Of a stretch of 63,579 bases of DNA, positions 61,244-63,579 are shown piece by piece. This stretch comes from Prevotella sp. (GTDB lineage Bacteria > Bacteroidota > Bacteroidia > Bacteroidales > Bacteroidaceae). The stretch lies in assembly GCA_017475265.1 (NCBI GenBank), contig JAFVFY010000047.1, positions 1 through 63,579 on the forward strand, read 5' to 3'. Position numbers and translations under genes: made by a program. How positions within the stretch are numbered: the first letter of the stretch is position 1; each line of letters starts with the position of its first letter. The notes under the pieces were generated by a model. That model worked only from the letters and a program-made list of their open reading frames with translations, did no database searches and was not told the DNA's origin.

Positions 61244-61347
61244 CTTTATTTAGTGTCTGTTCCTTAGGAAATGTGATTTAATTAAGTAGTCAAATGGTTT
61301 TCACTTTTGTTTTTTAGAAATACAGGAAAAGTTTCCAATTGTCATCC
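61228..61347. repeat. 16-bp direct repeat flanking the GH97-GH31 leader
   Basis: GTTTCCAATTGTCATC occurs at 61228-61243 (over the first codons of the fusion gene) and at 61332-61347 (up to the stop codon of the membrane-protein gene). The 88 bp between hold no clear promoter. Confidence 0.85.
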
Positions 61348-63228
61348 TTAGTACTGCGGGAGGTTGTCCATCAGGTAATAATCATAGTAGTAGGTATGTC
61401 CGAATTCCGCTGCCAGCGCCTTGCGTATCAGTCCTGCTTCCATGTTGTTGTAGCGCGGTGTCACCTCTAGGAAACGCTGGAAGTTCTTCTTCACGTTCTC
61501 GTCGAAAGGCCAGGTGTCAAGACCCGGGCGTTCCTCGATCGTGCCGAAGTGTATGGCTGCCTCCTGCACGTGGGTGGGGATATGCTTGTTGGGGTGCAGC
61601 TTGACGTAGTTTCCGAAGTGGCGCCAGAACTGCCTTGCGTCCCTGTTGAAGAGCGATGCCAGCAGGGCTTGTTCCTGGAAGATGGGGTCGTCGGCATATT
61701 TGCTGTAGGTCAGCTGGTTCATGGTGAACACCTCGACATAGCCATTGTCGCCCCGCAGCTCGTCATCGTAGTGCATCATGTGAGTGATGAATTCCATTTC
61801 AGGCGCGTTTGGCTCCGGCTGCAGGTCGTTGGCCGTGACTTTGCAGCGCTGCTCCAGCTCTGTGGCCCATTCCTTGAAGAAGGTGGTTCTCTTCAGCTGG
61901 TTGATGTATTTCTGTGCCATCCTTTTCTCACCGTTAAGGATGGTGCAACGGGCCATGAACTTCAGCTGTTCTACTCTCCATCCGAACTCCACGCCCATCT
62001 CCATGCACAGTCGGAAGCAGTTGTTGATCAGACCGTAGTGGTAGTATACGAGGGTGCCGTTGACCATCATCATGCGCATGTCGAAGGGCGCGTTGATGCG
62101 TTTCGAGCCGTTAGGGTAGCGATACATCTCGTCGCCCTGTCGGCCCAGTCGGGCCAGGGCAATGTTTCTCATCACGACGATGGCGCGTGTCGGCTCGTCC
62201 TTTTGTGCGGCTGCCTCGCGGAGCACGCCCTCCCAGTCGAGTTGCTCGATGCAGTGCTCCATGACCAGTTCGTGCTGGAAGTTCTCATCGCGATACCAGG
62301 AGCTGCCCGCGTAGGCAATGGCGGCCATGAGCAGGACGACAATGCCCAGCACTTTCAGAAGGGCAGGGAGCAGGGATGACTTCTTGGTCGAAGGCTGCGG
62401 CTCTTTCTGCTTGGTGCGGGAGAAGATACCGGAGAAGACCACCATAGCCACGAAGAAGAGCAGCAACAGGTAGTAAGGGACATAGTACTCCTTATAGTCG
62501 CCTTGTATGCGAAACAGCGGCACGGCGGCGTAGTATAGATTCACCATGTTTGTCTGGTAGAACACATGCCGATAGTATAGCAGGGGCATCGCGATGATGC
62601 TGATCACGGCTACGGCGCTGACCGTCAGGGCTACCGTGCGGCTCTTCACCAGCCACCACACCCAGAGGCCCATGAGCAGGGCGGCACACAGGGCGTAGCT
62701 ACCCATCAGCGGATAGCCTACGGCACACGTGAGGAGGGGGAGGAGGATGGGGATGACGGCTTTGCGGTTGGACGTCTTCCTGAAGAGCCATAGCAGGGCG
62801 GTGACCGCCGTCGTGGCAATGGTGGTGAGGAAGAAATGGCCGCGCAGCTTCAGGATGTACACCCAGTAGCCCATGTCGACGATGGTGACGAGGATGAAAA
62901 GCACGGGGATGACGGAAAGCATGCACCACGCCCCCCGGAGTTGGAACGTCTGCTTTACCAGCCATGCCAGCAACAGCCACCACGCCGCCAGCAGCACCAC
63001 TCCCAGCCAGGGATAGTAGAAATACTGTGTGAAGTACGCGCCCAGCCATGAGAGCAGGCCGCCCGGCACCACCATCTGCTCCTTGAAGAAAACGCCCGAG
63101 CTCAGGAAGAGGTTCATTTCCTGAGCCTTCCAGAGGAATTCTTTCTCGAGGATGAGGAGCAGACACGCTATTGCAACAATAGCCAAATAGGGAATCGTCC
63201 CCGCCACAATTCTTGTCAGTTTATTCAT
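61348..63228 (-). CDS. Large membrane protein, DUF6057-like, function unknown
   Basis: 626 aa. About ten membrane segments in the first 300 residues (LAIVAIACLLLIL, WLGVVLLAAWWLLLAWLV, VLGIVVLLMAAIAYAG), then about 320 residues of soluble helical repeats (ALARLGRQGDEMYRY, LEQRCKVTANDLQPE) that look TPR-like. I believe this matches an uncharacterised Bacteroidales family (DUF6057), from memory. Own promoter upstream; the GH97-GH31 gene follows after 104 bp and may be co-transcribed. Confidence 0.72.
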   Translation of the reverse strand: MNKLTRIVAGTIPYLAIVAIACLLLILEKEFLWKAQEMNLFLSSGVFFKEQMVVPGGLLSWLGAYFTQYFYYPWLGVVLLAAWWLLLAWLVKQTFQLRGAWCMLSVIPVLFILVTIVDMGYWVYILKLRGHFFLTTIATTAVTALLWLFRKTSNRKAVIPILLPLLTCAVGYPLMGSYALCAALLMGLWVWWLVKSRTVALTVSAVAVISIIAMPLLYYRHVFYQTNMVNLYYAAVPLFRIQGDYKEYYVPYYLLLLFFVAMVVFSGIFSRTKQKEPQPSTKKSSLLPALLKVLGIVVLLMAAIAYAGSSWYRDENFQHELVMEHCIEQLDWEGVLREAAAQKDEPTRAIVVMRNIALARLGRQGDEMYRYPNGSKRINAPFDMRMMMVNGTLVYYHYGLINNCFRLCMEMGVEFGWRVEQLKFMARCTILNGEKRMAQKYINQLKRTTFFKEWATELEQRCKVTANDLQPEPNAPEMEFITHMMHYDDELRGDNGYVEVFTMNQLTYSKYADDPIFQEQALLASLFNRDARQFWRHFGNYVKLHPNKHIPTHVQEAAIHFGTIEERPGLDTWPFDENVKKNFQRFLEVTPRYNNMEAGLIRKALAAEFGHTYYYDYYLMDNLPQY

Positions 63229-63258
63229 GTAGGAAGTGCAATGATTCTAAATTGGCTG

Positions 63259-63290
63259 CAAAGATACTGCTTTTTCAGCTTATAACTAAA
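63259..63290 (-). promoter_or_regulatory. Promoter of the large membrane protein
   Basis: Minus-strand -7 box TATCTTTG (63259-63266) with TTTA 20 nt upstream as a weak -33 box. Confidence 0.55.
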
Positions 63291-63334
63291 TGTTTTTAAC
63301 TATATTTTTAAATATACTATCATTAAGTAAATAT

Positions 63335-63398
63335 TCTAAGGAGTCAAGGAGTCAAGGAGTGGCTGCGCGCAGCTTCCTAAATTCCTAAATTCCTTAGA
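63335..63398. repeat. Ladder hairpin from octamers around a GC palindrome
   Basis: Left arm has AAGGA three times at 8-bp spacing (63338, 63346, 63354), right arm TTCCT three times at 8-bp spacing (63374, 63382, 63390); the centre is the perfect palindrome GCTGCGCGCAGC (63362-63373). Outer ends TCTAAGGA/TCCTTAGA pair exactly. Confidence 0.8.
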
Positions 63399-63579
63399 CA
63401 AGAACCTCCGCAGAAGATATGCTCTAAGGTCACACAGAAATGGCGCAGTTCAATTCTTCCGTGGATGCCTACCCTGTGACAACTATCCGAAAATAGTGCA
63501 CAGACGATACATGAAGAATGGGACATCAGCTACCCCATGTACCTGTGCCCTAAAGCCTTTGATCTTCGAGTTCAGAGAT

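Larger units (their letters stand above)
63229..63579. other. 351-bp right edge: promoter, ladder hairpin, unassigned sequence
   Basis: Contains the promoter of the membrane-protein gene and a hairpin of octamers. From about 63399 to the end a plus-strand frame stays open (CDNYPKIVHRRYMKNG is part of it) but has no start here and matches nothing I know. Confidence 0.5.

Noticed and set aside
59747-61267. 506-codon open frame on the plus strand opposite GH97
   Set aside because: Shadow of the GC-rich GH97-GH31 coding strand; composition and lack of motifs do not support a gene. The same holds for long antisense frames at 57272-58462 and 1957-2934.

Overview
This window is Bacteroidota chromosome, most likely a Prevotella-like member of the Bacteroidales. 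The evidence is paired SusC/SusD genes, fasciclin-domain surface lipoproteins, gldE, and many promoters of the Bacteroidota type (TTTG, 19-20 nt, TAnnTTTG). It is gene-dense, on both strands, with no insertion sequence, prophage or CRISPR array.

Layout. 316-20245 (minus) is a polysaccharide-utilisation-type operon: FAS1 lipoprotein, SusC, SusD, two FAS1 lipoproteins, SusC, SusD, GH127. Upstream of it, 20643-23429 is a secreted protein with a dockerin-like tail. 23787-29000 (plus) holds tRNA-Cys, manC-gmd (GDP-mannose to GDP-4-keto-6-deoxymannose), a Gly-Leu-Leu-Gly tRNA cluster, a small conserved gene, ssb and gldE. Then come an outer-membrane receptor (minus), GH105 and recA (plus). 34853-43175 (minus) is an export locus: ABC ATPase, membrane protein and GntR regulator, then a MacB/LolD-like ATPase, two FtsX-type permeases, HlyD adaptor and TolC-like channel. 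metH-metF (plus) is the B12-dependent methionine module. 48993-57260 (minus) is a ten-gene type II fatty-acid/polyketide-like operon resembling the core of aryl-polyene clusters: O-methyltransferase, ACP, LpxL-like acyltransferase, two hotdog dehydratases, thioesterase, ACP, ketosynthase, chain-length-factor-like protein and a fused ketosynthase. 57311-63228 (minus) encodes a GH97-GH31 fusion and a large membrane protein.

The most unusual signal lies outside ordinary gene content. The window is laced with short-period tandem tracts, most with period 7 (or 21), some 8 or 9. The word differs from tract to tract but the period is kept. They fill gaps between genes, carry start and stop codons, and run in frame into proteins (metH, the fused ketosynthase, a permease, GH31). 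One gene, the 602-residue ketosynthase, carries three, one of them at the junction of two domains that I believe are usually separate proteins. A tract-bearing cassette of about 115-150 bp supplies the start codon and signal peptide of four different outer-membrane proteins. A second repeat family, a C-rich tail plus a GGGAGGGG-type hairpin, occurs seven times, six of them inside coding sequence. Some tracts are arranged as complementary arms that could fold into ladder-like hairpins. Two further arrays of exactly four 21-bp units lie in front of a transport operon and a permease gene. These repeats are the best candidate for something undescribed here.
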